This document shows, piece by piece, positions 12,720 to 23,025 of a stretch of 64,000 bases of DNA; the stretch's first letter is position 1; each line of letters starts with the position of its first letter. Below the pieces are notes generated by a model. That model saw nothing but the letters and a program-made list of their open reading frames with translations, ran no database searches and was not told the DNA's origin. Source of the stretch: Oxytricha trifallax (Eukaryota; Ciliophora; Spirotrichea; Sporadotrichida; Oxytrichidae); NCBI GenBank assembly GCA_000711775.1, contig ARYC01017296.1:62001-126000 (forward strand), in the 5' to 3' direction. A program made the position numbers and the translations under genes.

Positions 12720-13505
12720 TCACATTTAAAATTCTTTAGAGGGAGCTGGCTTCTCTTTCTTTTCTTCTATTTCTTGCTTCCCTCCTCCTAAGTTTCTTCT
12801 CTTGCTGCCAGCTCCTGCATCTATGTTCATCGACTCTGGAGGCTAAATATTTGAATAAAGTCTCTTGCTAACTTCATACTTTGTCTGCGACTTTCGCTCT
12901 CTGTGAAGCTTGCTCTATTTCTTCATCAAGAAGATGCCAGTTCCAGATTTTTCTAAAGAGTTAAGCTACAAATCTTACTAGAAATATAAGGGTGCTTCTG
13001 CAGCTCTGATAGCCAGCTCTCACTTATCTTGATCCCTTGTTTGTCCTTATCTTCTGAAGAGATGCTGTACCTTTTCTTATGAGATTCTTGAAAAATTTCT
13101 TTCAAGTAATCACCTTTGATTGTTGCAAGTATGCCAAAAAAATAGTTTCTTTCAGGTAGTTTATTTGACAACTACTTCTTAGTAGGCAGGTACTGCGAAA
13201 CCTCTGGGTCATTCACAGCATCATCATATAAGTTAGTAACTGAGATTTCTGGATAGTTTGGAATCTCTACAAACTTCACATCTTAAGTTTTCAATGCTTT
13301 CTTCTCTTCGCAGAGTAACGATCTTAGAAATGAAATTTTATACCTTCCATCGTTGGCAAGAACAAACCAACTACATAATCAAGATAAGCCACTATGAGTT
13401 CATTACCTTGCTGCACCAGGTAGCGATGCAAAACCTCCTTGCTTCTAATCTTTGAATCAATTCTTGTGCTTGCACTCTTTTCATTAAATCATTCATTGAC
13501 TCCAT
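12720..13505 (-). pseudogene. TBE 22-kDa-type ORF, frameshifted
   Basis: Minus-strand reading from ATG 13505 (MESMNDLMKRVQAQELIQR) to TGA 12720-12722. The coherent protein needs several frame changes: one shortly after the start, one near 13320-13340 where a base seems lost relative to the TBE2 copy, and one near 12960-12990. The middle part reads FVEIPNYPEISVTNLYDDAV and then LPERNYFFGILATIKGDYL; the C-terminal part has GTGIFLMKKQSKLHRERKSQ and MNIDAGAGSKRR and ends with an E/K-rich tail. Function unknown; it is one of the three conserved TBE genes and runs opposite to the transposase. Its 3' end faces the transposase 3' end with a 9-bp gap. Confidence 0.7.
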
Positions 13506-13704
13506 CTTGTTTACAGATCTAAGAAATGATATTCAAAGATAAGTTTATTGATTTCAATTATTTACCTCTGTAAAACTTACTATTAAATATGGGCATCCTA
13601 TAGGAGGTCAACCTCTAAAAAGGATATGGAAAAAGTTTTGAGAACTGGTTTCAAACATGAGAGATTGATATCAATTTCTACTGTTATAGTTCCATATTTT
13701 TAAA

Positions 13705-13870
13705 TTTAAATTGGTACGTACTTAATTAGGAGCAGCTCCTAAAATGCTAGTACTTAATTAGGAGCATCAATTAATGCTAGTACTTAATTAGGAGCACCCT
13801 AATTTTAATCATAAAATCATAAAATACCTCCTAAAGCAGTACGTACTTAATTAGGTGCACTCCTAAATCG
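13705..13870. repeat. Internal short direct repeats of TBE1
   Basis: Four copies of a unit close to GTACTTAATTAGGAGCA lie between the divergent 22-kDa-type and kinase ORFs, with CTCCTAA inverted fragments between them. The unit TACTTAATTAGG is partly palindromic. Being in the only intergenic promoter-like space of the element, it may hold regulatory or transposase-binding sites; that is inference. Confidence 0.6.
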
Positions 13871-14068
13871 GTACGTGCTGTAATCAACTTATTATTGATA
13901 GTAAAAATGGTTACTTCCTCCCCCATATTTAGAGCTGGATTGTCTCTTAACACTTATATTTCTTCTCTAATACTCTAAGAACTTCCCTTGAAACTTGTAG
14001 GCTTGCAAAGCTACCATATAAGCTCTCAGTTATAGAGGCAGTTTTATAATTTAAATTCAAATTTAAAT

Positions 14069-15639
14069 ATGAGCGCTAACATTCAAAGAAAAACAACAGC
14101 ACTTCCATAAAACTAAATGAGACTAACCTTTGGCAGCAATAAAAAATGTGATAACTGTGAGATGAACTCACATAAGGAACTACCTGAGCTATCACTTGAG
14201 GTCTCTGTTATTAAAATAGAAATTAATAATAGAAAATAAATGGCAAACAAGTGTGTGGGAGACAGAGAGGAGGAGAAAGGTATTAATGAAATGCCTATAC
14301 AAACTGAAGAAGTAGAAGTATACTTTTGTGAGTAGTGTGAGAGAGAGACTTCGCTCATAAATCTAGTTGGTATAGGCATATGAAATAGCATAGAGAAGCC
14401 AAGCCAACTATATACTTAAAGCACGATAAAATCGACGGAAAGTATGAGTGCTTCGAGTGCCATAAGCAGTATGCTCATACAAGAGATTTAAGGAAGCATC
14501 TTTTAAAAGCTCACAAGAAAGATTTAGAGATTGAAAAGCATGAAGATGAATTGAAGCTACTGAACAAAAGAAAAACAAGAGAATCTTCGAAACTTGTAGA
14601 GCTTGAACAAGCTAGTGAATCAGAATATGTGAGGAAATCACGCAACCTACTAGCATCCGAAATCACAAAGATCATGATTAAAATTCAATATAAAAAGATT
14701 CATGTTCTTGCCTAAATTGACCTAGACACTTCACTTTAAAGCTACCTTATATTAGAAGACTCCTTCGATAAGAACGTTATCAATGATCATCAGTATGCAT
14801 ACAAGGTGTATCCCTTCAACTATCTGTTAAGTGATGATAAATACTAGATGGAGTTTACAAATGAGTATCAAGTACTCACTCAAGCAAAGTTCAAAGAGTG
14901 TAGATTCTTAATAAAGTTAGATGCTGTTCTCCTTGCCAAGGATCATGTTGCTTTCAGACTCCCACTCTATGAAATGACCCTAAGAGATTTCATTACAGAT
15001 CAAAGAAATCATAAGTAGCTTGGATAAATAGCAACTCAGACCATACAAGGTATAAAAGAGCTTCACAAGTTAGGGTTTGTTCACAGAGATTTGAAGCCAG
15101 AAAATATAATGATAAACTTCTCACCAGTAAGAGTAGCAATAATCGATTTCAATAGAGCCTAAAGAGTGGAAGTATCAAGGCTTGGAACTGTAATGGGAAC
15201 TCAAGGGTACTATCCAGAAAGAGAAGACTGGAGAGATGGTGACTTTTAATGGGATGTGTGGGCTTTAGCAGCAATAATAATAGAGTGCGATATGCCTCGC
15301 AACGATTACTACTCTACAAGGTGTGAGAAGGATGCTAAACAAAGAATAAAGCAATTTATTGACAGAACAAGAGTATCTCAATCAATGAAACAAATGGCAG
15401 AGTCAATAATAATAAAACCAAACTCAAGATCAGACATATCAATAGAGCAGATAGAGTTGTGGTTAAGTAAGATAAACTTCAGACCTCTCCCACATGATCC
15501 AAAAGTGCATTTTGAGAGATCAAATTAAATACATTTACTATAAATTTAACATTAAAACCTATTAATAACCCCAACCCCTAACAAATTCCCTACAAATCAA
15601 AGCATTTATAAACCTCATTAAGGGGTTTTGGGGTTTTGA
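14069..15639 (+). pseudogene. TBE 57-kDa-type zinc-finger/protein-kinase ORF with a small frameshift
   Basis: Start ATG 14069 (MSANIQRKTTALPQ), as in TBE3 (MSANLLRR). A C2H2 finger starts at C87/C90 (YFCEQCER); a second reads YECFECHKQYAHTRDLRKHL near 14440-14500. A kinase-like domain follows with FVHRDLKPENIM near 15080 and IIDFNRAQ instead of the usual DFG, then PEREDWRDGDFQWDVWALA. Within GAGAGAGAGA at about 14336-14348 the frame shifts, and removing 2 nt gives CERDFAHKSSWYRH in line with TBE3. Downstream of the kinase the frame stays open through the right terminal repeat and ends at TGA 15637-15639, which uses the last two element bases and the A of the target site. Role unknown; conserved among TBEs. 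Confidence 0.8.
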
Positions 15640-16099
15640 CTGTCAATAATAAATAATATCAAGTAAATCTAATAACCAGTTCCAGTAAGCAAGAACATTC
15701 TCTCAAAAATACTAAGATTCTGGAGGAAAAATTCTAAACATTTAAAAATGATTTAGTGAATAATTGAATGAGCTAACTCGAATAAAAAAATACTTTGAAG
15801 TACATTAACCATTTGAAATTCTAAGAGCTTAGCTTAAAGATATAAGAATAAAATATATAAAAAAAGTTCTTTTTGAATCTGTTCAACTTCTTGATTCTGT
15901 TCCACTTGACATTTTAAATGCTGAGCAACCCAGAGAGTATTAAAAATCTAACCAACTACAACATGTGGCAATTTATATATAACTTTTGTTCAATTACCTT
16001 AGGATTTTATCGCTTGAACGCCTTCACAATCTTCAACTATATCATTAGGTCAAATATTTAAGGATCATAAAATCTCTTACTTTATAATAAGGTAACAAT

Positions 16100-16699
16100 T
16101 ATTAAATAAAATCATTAACTCAAGAATTAACTTTAAATAAGTATTTGATTTATCTTAAATATTTGATACCAGACACATTGATATTTATTTGAAAATTACA
16201 GCTAAAAAATTTCTTAACTACTAGAAATTTCTAATTTTTGAATTTATTTAAATATGAATTAAATGGAAAATTTTTATGTAACTGTTTTATATCACTAACA
16301 AAAAAAAGAGTTCTTAAAATTTATAAAATATTAAATACCATTAATAAGAATTTAACTTTTAAAGAAATGTATATTACAAAAAACCTATATAATTTTTACT
16401 TTCCTTCCCACAATTCCTTTTAATAGAATAAAATATCAATGAAAAAAGATAATACTATATATGTATTTGAGTTATTTCTAGTAATCCTAACCCCTCTTTA
16501 CTTTGATATTTAGGTATATTATGGGTGAGTCCGATAATTCTCTTTCAACTCATTACATAGTTTTATTATATTATATTATTTAACATGAATTGTGGATATC
16601 ATAATTACATTTCGAGCAATTATAATTTATAATACGAAAACTTTAATTTATTAATTATTTAATTAACTTAAAAACTAATACTTATAAGTTTAATCAAAA
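16100..16699. other. AT-rich region, no gene seen
   Basis: The small plus-strand open frame at 16238-16423 has no similarity to other blocks and is K/N/F-rich as expected of random AT-rich DNA. I assign nothing here. Confidence 0.35.
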
Positions 16700-16935
16700 A
16701 TGGAAATCTCTCTAATATTATCTTGTCTTCTTCTTCATCGTCATCATCATCTTCGTCACCGTAATTATCAAGTCCTTAGTCCCTTCTCCCTGTCGTCTTA
16801 CGCAGCACCTGTCTTGTGACAACTGTGGTCTTACCAGGTAGGACCACTAAAAAATAAAAATTAAAGATATACTTTTTGTAACTTACATTTTAAGTGAGTG
16901 CTGTACCTCCACCTGCGTCTGATCTATACGAATAC
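16700..16935 (-). CDS. Orphan minus-strand MDS-like block with an acidic tail
   Basis: Read on the minus strand, about 16850-16700 gives LPGKTTVVTRQVLRKTTGRR, then DQGLDNYGDEDDDDDEEEDK, GC-richer than its surroundings. A second short block at about 16935-16890 reads SYRSDAGGGTALTQ. An AT-rich gap of about 40 bp separates them. The opposite strand also gives an open serine-rich frame, so orientation is not certain, but the mix of basic and acidic residues favours minus. No neighbouring block joins it; the rest of the gene may lie outside the window or be scrambled. Confidence 0.4.
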
Positions 16936-16939
16936 TTAT

Positions 16940-17369
16940 TAATATATTAAGTTTTTGATTAAATTAATTAATTTCTTATTATAAATCATAAATATCTATA
17001 TTCTGTATTAATTTATTTTACATTTCTCCTCAATCATCTACAACTCTCTTTTCATCAAATTACAATTAAATATAAAAAATAATCTTTAACTAAAAAGATT
17101 TAAAGATTTATTAAATTTTAGACTTTAAATTAAACCTCATTATAGTATTGCTGATAGATTAAAATATGCCATTTTTAATTCTATTATGAAAATTAAAATT
17201 TATTGAAAAATTATAAACAATAAAAACTAAAGAAAGTTTTCGATTTTATTAATGTATATTTTAATAATTGGTCTTGCTAAAATCAAAAATTTTGTTGAAT
17301 AATTATAAATTTAAACTTATTTAGATTAGTTAATAATCTACAAAACATAAATCACTTTCAAGAACACAG
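16940..17369. other. AT-rich region, no gene seen
   Basis: Stops in all frames. Probably upstream of gene K. Confidence 0.35.
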
Positions 17370-20300
17370 ATGATAAAACCCTCCTCAAATCCTTATGATT
17401 ATCAATAAGAAGCACTTGGTTAAGACTCAATGAGTTAGAACTCATAAAGAAATCCTTTGAGAAGCAGTAGTGTTTATGGTAAAAAACAGATTAATTATGA
17501 AAGCAAACCTAAAATACCACACTTTTTATCTGAGATGAAGAAACAAGGTCTATCTTTGATTGAGAGATAAGTATATAAAGATGATTATGTGTTTAAAATT
17601 ACATTATATGCAATTTTTATCAAGTAATATTGAATATTAATTGATCAATTAGATATTAAGTATAAAATTGATAAATTTTAAATGTTCCATCCAAAAGTCA
17701 TCTGAAGTATAATTATAAACTCAAAAATTACTAATTTAAAGTTAAATATATGTTAAAGTTACAATTTACACAAATTTCTTGTAAATAAAATTAGGAATTC
17801 TATTTTTTGTAAATTTGATTATTTAACTACTAAATATGATAGTTTGAAGCAAAATTTGGAAATCCCTTCAAATTATATTAAAAAAATTGAGTTTTAAATC
17901 CTTAAACTGGTCAAATGATGAAGAAGGATACCACCACTTAAAGTCAATCAAGACCCTAGATATTTGAGAATAAGAAAAACATCACCATAATTCCCAGCAA
18001 GAATGTAACAAATCCTGTACCATCATTGAAGAGATAGTAACCAGAAATATTCAATTCTGGTATGAATATGTCAGCTCCCAATTCAAAGGGAAAATATCAT
18101 TAAGAATAACAATTCTTACATTGATTAATGAATATACTTTTATTTGATGGATAAATATTTTATAAATACTAAAAAATAATAAATTTTAGCTTTTATTTTG
18201 ATTGTTTAATTAATAAGTTATTTTTTTTGCTTTAGATTAATCTTAAGTCGCTCTATCATTATATGGAAAGAAACTTTAAGCAAGACAAAAAGAAATAAAG
18301 GATAAATAAGGAAGCTCATTATAACCCCAAAACCTATAGAGTAAATTATTAATTTTTTATTTATTTCTTTTAAAATTTTTTTAAAGCAGATATAGTATGA
18401 TTTAAAATAGATTTTTAGGGGCTTATGATTGAAATTTTAGTGAATTATGTGAATTGTGAAAAGGTTTTCTGTCAATTAAAGATAATGAATTTGAAAATGC
18501 ACTTTTATAAAATGAATTGATTCTTAAATTGATAAACTAAAATCTTTTTTAAGTTCTGCATCAATATTATTGTAAATTTTTAGTGTTAGTTATACTTTTA
18601 GCTGTCTATTATTATTGAACTTAAAGAGATCTAGCAACATAATTCTTAACCAGTTTAACATTTGAAGTTATTTTTTCTTCATATTTTAACTTTAAATTTC
18701 TTACCATTGATAAGACGCTGAAGTACTTGGACAATTTTTCTAACAGAGTGCTGTGTTATGATTCATCTAATTTTTCATAGCTAAATAGCATTTTAATTCC
18801 TAGACAAAGTCCATGCATCCATTAATGATAAATATACTAAATTTATTCTTCTATTTTGAGGACTAATTTAAATTTTATGAGTATGATCATTAGCAAAATA
18901 TTTCCTTTAATAAACGGAACAATTATTCTCACTTATATGGATCTTTATTAATTTAAAACAAAGAATATCTAAGTTTTAATCTAAAACAAAATCTATAGAC
19001 TATTGTTAAAGACTGAATAATCTAAAAAGATTACTAATAATTAACAGGAAAAAATGATATTAGCTCAGTTTAATATAATTTATTAATTCTATGGCTCAAA
19101 CTCTATAAATTAATATGAAATACTAAACGAAATATATCAATTTTTTTGCTCCAACAATTTAATGTAGCTAGGATAATTTTGGCGTTATTTATAATAAATT
19201 TAGTATATTGTTGCTTTTACCACATGATGCATTACATAAACAGAGATCATCTAAATATATCAAGATAACAATTAAAGTTTCAAAAACAAAAATTACTTTT
19301 ATAATATGCTCTTTTTTTTGATTTTTAAACCACACTTTATAATATTCCTATAAATTAATTATATTAACCATTAAGTCCTAAAATAAATCTATTAACATCT
19401 AGTAAAACTCTCATAAAGTAAAAATAACAATAGTTTACTTTTAGAAACAATCAACTTAATCAAACTTCTCTAAAATATTGTAGTTTTAATTGCTTAGCCA
19501 GATATCAGATACCCATATAAAGCAGAACATAGATCGAAGTAGCACAAGAGATGTAGGTCAAAAACTCTCAGGGAAGAAATAAGAAGAAATGAAAAGTGAG
19601 CTCCAATAAAATAATGTCAATTAACCTCAAAGAAATCAAACTCCAAACAATGCACAATCAGTTGATCTTGAAGACTCGCAAATAAACGATGCTGATCGTT
19701 TAAGTGAAAGAGCTAGGGAGACAGAATTTAGTAAAATGTTAAATTAATTAATTTTATTGAAAATATTTAAAAATAGAGTGAAAAATAGTAATTAAAATAA
19801 TAGTTATATTATTTTTGATATTTCAAAAGTGATTTTTCCATAAATCAATTATGAGTTAAATGGGAATACAAATATTTTAATCTAAATTATATTTGAAAAA
19901 AATACACACATTATCTTTTAAATATGTTATATTTGAAAATATTTTTAATCTTTTAGAAACATATTTAGGATGGGAGAACTATTTCCTTATTTTAAACTTA
20001 TTTATTTACAATTTAAATGAATTTTACGTATATTCGTCCATTAAATATCTCACATTTTTCTATAAGGTAATAGAAATATTAATATAATAATGAACTAATA
20101 ATGTGATATTCCCTATATAAATTTATACACATGTTTGATTTTGATAAATTGATTTGATAAATATTATACATTAAACTATATGATAATAAGAGTAAATTAG
20201 GAGTTAAATTGAATGCAATTAAGAAATTTTAATGTAAAAATAAAAAACTAAAAATATCCTAACACATAATCAAAATATATAGTATTACTTTTATGAGAAA

Positions 20301-22719
20301 AAGCCAAAAGTTGGATTCCGTTTTAGGAAGAAAAAAATAGAAATTCACATCTTAGAAAAACTCACTAACTTACTTTTATCATAAAACTTACTTGGGGAAG
20401 CTTCCCTCAAATATTTAAATTTGGACCTTGCCTAAAACTGCTTATGTATTCGGCTAGCTCGAAGAATTGGGATAGAAACTGACAAATCTGTTGAAAGATA
20501 AAAAGCAACTACAAAATATTTCCAAAGGCTTGGTCTTTCTTGAAGAGTCATGTTGGTACTTCAACTCGATCCTATCTAATAATAATGATGAAAAGAGAGT
20601 TGGATCGCAAATTTTTGATATATAGGGCAGCTTAAATAACTATGGAGGACAACTACAGAATTAGAACACCGAAACCTCTTCATAAGTTTTATTGCATTGT
20701 AAAAGTATATTTTTAAGGCTTAATTATTTGTGGAAGTTTGATAGGTTGTAGGAAATGATGGTATAAACGTAATTAATTTTTTAGTATATTCCAGATATGG
20801 TGTTCTCATTTCACTCTTGCTTAGTGAGCTGTGACATTTCATTAACAATATTTTAAAGTTAATATCTCTGTTTTAACAAAAGTTAATAAAATTATTTAGA
20901 TATATGTTCATGTTTTAAATGATTAAAATGATTAAAATCTTGAGACAATATATATCATTAAAAATAAATTATTTATCTTTAGTATAAAAAATGTATGTTC
21001 TAGATAAAGATTATTTTTATAGTTATATGATACTTTTATATAAATGAGTATCATATGAATGAGAAGTCATGAAAGAGTTCGAATAAATTGATTAAAAGAA
21101 AATTTATAATAAAAATTATAATTTTTATGGGGTATAAGCAAAGCACTAGAAAAAGAGAAACAAGGGGATAAATATTTGAAGCTATTTGTGAAAATTAATT
21201 TAGGACCTACTTAAGTTTTATAATGATTTTTTTTTGCAATTATATAAAACCTTACCTCCTGGGTTTCAAAGTAGACATCTCTTATTTTAAATAATTTGAA
21301 AAACTGAGTAGAGTTTTATAATTTAGGAAATGTTCAATGGCATTTAACCCTGAAAAATTATTTTTGATTATTCACATCATAGATCATAGAGGTTTGAAGT
21401 GTATGAATTTGGTAAATTTTTTAAAAACTCCCTGAATAATTTCCAGAAAGGGATTCTGGACTTATGGTGATAAAAGAGAGATATTTAAAACTCTTAGACC
21501 AAGAAATGATTATATTTATGTAAAAATAAGGAAAGTTTCAAAAAAAGTAGGAATACATCGGTAAATAGTCCTGAATGAAGTAGTAGGTAAAAAAAGATAT
21601 GGCTGAGTGGATGACTATTAAGCCTAACCGTAGAACGCACAAAAATTAGACTAAATTGTAAATTTTAAAGTACAAATATAGTTTCGAAAGTTGCCTTATG
21701 ATGCCAAAGTCCTGTTTAAGTGAGTAAAAAAATAAAATAACTCTTATAAAACTAATTTACATTATATTTAAACATTAATCCCTCCATAAACCTTATTAAA
21801 ACCCTAATAAAGTTTGTTCTAATAATTATACTTTTATCAATAAAAAACTCAATCAAACTACTGAAGGGTTTTTGAGTTTCGAATGCCATTAACAGTGTCG
21901 GTTGTAACAACAATAATTGGGTTATATAAATAATTTTAAAATAGTTTAAACCTTTAAATATGTATTTTCTCAATTATTGTTTTATGGGATCCCAACAATT
22001 TTTATATCATTAAGCTTTCTTATTATAATGAAGACTCTATCCCTTAGATCAACGAGTCTTATTCTCAATAGGAAGTTACAAACCTCTTAGGCTCCCACTA
22101 TTAGAATTTGAAAGGCTATTCTTAGGACTCTTAGACCTTAAACTCTCAAACTATGATGATGAGAGATTAGACTCTAGATTAGGATTTTGTTGTAAATTAG
22201 TTGATTCAGTAGAGCATTAGCCAAGCTATTTCACAGATCGGAAAATAAAAGGCTCAATAGAATCGCTTAATCAGTGAGCATATTTTGCCAATCTAGTCCT
22301 CCATTCAAGATCTTAGTAATGAAATTGAAAGAATCAAGCAACACATTAATCATATAACAAACTCTATTGATTTCAGTGGTGACAGCAAGGCAGAAATTTA
22401 TAAATTCAATTTAAAAGGTGAGAAATATAAATGAAATGGGTTAATTAATTTGATAAAGATTTAAACTATTTATCTAATTCAAATAAAAACTTATTTTCTA
22501 TTAAATTGAAGACTAGCTGAATTTGCTCTAGTTTCTAGAATATGATTAAATTAAAGCAGATGAAGATCTTATATTTAAAATTCTATAAAAAAATTGTTTA
22601 TTATAAAATTTATTGCTATTTCTGAACATTAAATAAATAAAAACCTTGACTTAAATTATTTTTATATTCTTCGAAAGGATTTTGTTCACAAGTTAAGCGA
22701 TAGAGACAGGATCATCTGA
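17370..22719 (+). CDS. Gene K: Q/N-rich paralogue of gene J in about eight MDSs
   Basis: Likely start ATG 17370 (MIKPSSNPYDYQQEALGQDS), stop TGA 22717-22719. Blocks with TAA/TAG as Gln: 17370-17604, about 17917-18110 (ENKKNITIIPSKNVTNPVPS), 18238-18346 (SLYHYMERNFKQDKKK), about 19489-19740, about 20425-20706 (QLEELGQKLTNLLKDKKQLQ, then GLVFLEESCWYFNSILSNN), 22031-22418 (Q-rich; SISQAISQIGKQKAQQNRLI), 22488-22592 (EDQLNLLQFLEYDQIKADED) and 22675-22719. The order parallels gene J, with shared KKNITI and a Cys-aromatic motif, so this is a duplicate. Coiled-coil-like heptads appear in the fifth and sixth blocks. No enzymatic domain was recognised. A decayed TBE tail lies between the fifth and sixth blocks and counts as part of that IES. 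Borders are approximate. Confidence 0.65.
18350..19480. other. Long AT-rich IES-like interval in gene K
   Basis: About 1.1 kb without a convincing coding block between two blocks of gene K. Short frames near 18600-18640 and 18990-19040 are too weak to call. Confidence 0.35.
21200..21881 (+). mobile_element. Decayed TBE right end with kinase relic inside gene K
   Basis: A right terminus close to GGGTTTTTGAGTTTCG ends at 21881 and is followed by AAT. The preceding 100 bp (CTACTGAAGGG, AAACCTTATTAAAACCC) matches the inverted left end of TBE3 at 62071-62165. Inside, kinase remnants are readable: DHRGLK near 21385, a motif corresponding to TPGYFPERDFW with a stop near 21440, RPRNDY near 21500 and LPYDAKVLFK followed by TGA at about 21721. 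The left end was not found, so its start is approximate. This is a degraded member of the TBE3 subtype. Confidence 0.65.
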
Positions 22720-22803
22720 TTTTATTCCTGTAATCCTTTAAAAAATTGTATTTTTGTACTTTTGAAAAATATGGAAAAATCTTAACATTATTATACTAAT
22801 ATT

Positions 22804-23025
22804 GGGGGGGGGAAGTTTCCTGCCCCCAACATTAAAATATATATTGTTTGGCAATAAAAATATAAGAAATAAATAAATTTTAATTTCAATTACCATAACC
22901 ATGTACTATACAACTTTTATTAATATATAATTTTAAGGTAAATAATTATTCTTTATCAAAATATATTATAAAGAAGGCTAAAATAATTTTTTTTATTAAT
23001 AATTAATGTGATTTTAATTAAAACG
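22804..23025. mobile_element. Truncated poly-G MITE
   Basis: It starts with nine G followed by AAGTTTCCTGCCCCC and continues as the reverse complement of roughly 32680-32934 in the intact MITE. The opposite terminus is absent, so the copy is truncated. Confidence 0.6.

Larger units (their letters stand above)
11565..15638. mobile_element. TBE1: full-length telomere-bearing element (4074 bp)
   Basis: Perfect inverted ends CAAAACCCCAAAACCCC (11565-11581) and GGGGTTTTGGGGTTTTG (15622-15638) with extended inverted similarity inwards (CTTAATGAGGTTTATAA). ACT is duplicated on both sides. It carries three genes in the known TBE arrangement: a transposase (plus), a 22-kDa-type ORF (minus) and a zinc-finger/kinase ORF (plus). 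In oxytrichids TBEs are germline-limited and are removed precisely during macronuclear development. Here the element sits inside a coding block of R copy B. The transposase reads through intact; the other two ORFs contain frameshifts. Confidence 0.97.
9183..16095 (+). pseudogene. R family copy B (split by full-length TBE1)
   Basis: The R blocks are in the same order as in copies A and C. Block 1, about 9183-9350, has DEYSDDELNNFQ and GEISHLNEKLNDNSRK. Then come remnants of block 2 (9450-9560), Q-rich block 3 (about 9580-9640), block 4 (9680-9845, KKRGSSDSVNTIQVEGY), 10030-10160, the block with KRVNYYFAINKMTEQ at 10167-10440, 10520-10720, 10735-10830 and 11148-11350. The block 11473-11564 is interrupted by TBE1 and resumes at 15639. 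Later blocks are at 15660-15750 and 15870-16090. A 1-nt loss near 9318-9336 shifts block 1 relative to copy C, and block 2 is broken up, so this copy may be non-functional. TBE1 removal joins AVDYDMRST to V in frame. The copy stops after the hydrophobic block; C-terminal blocks were not found. Confidence 0.6.

Noticed and set aside
13258-13455. Plus-strand ORF within TBE1
   Set aside because: Antisense to the 22-kDa-type ORF.
14113-14391. Minus-strand ORF within TBE1
   Set aside because: Antisense to the zinc-finger part of the kinase ORF.
18325-18345. ACCCCAAAACC as a TBE end
   Set aside because: It lies inside a gene K coding block (HYNPKTYR), with no partner end or duplication.
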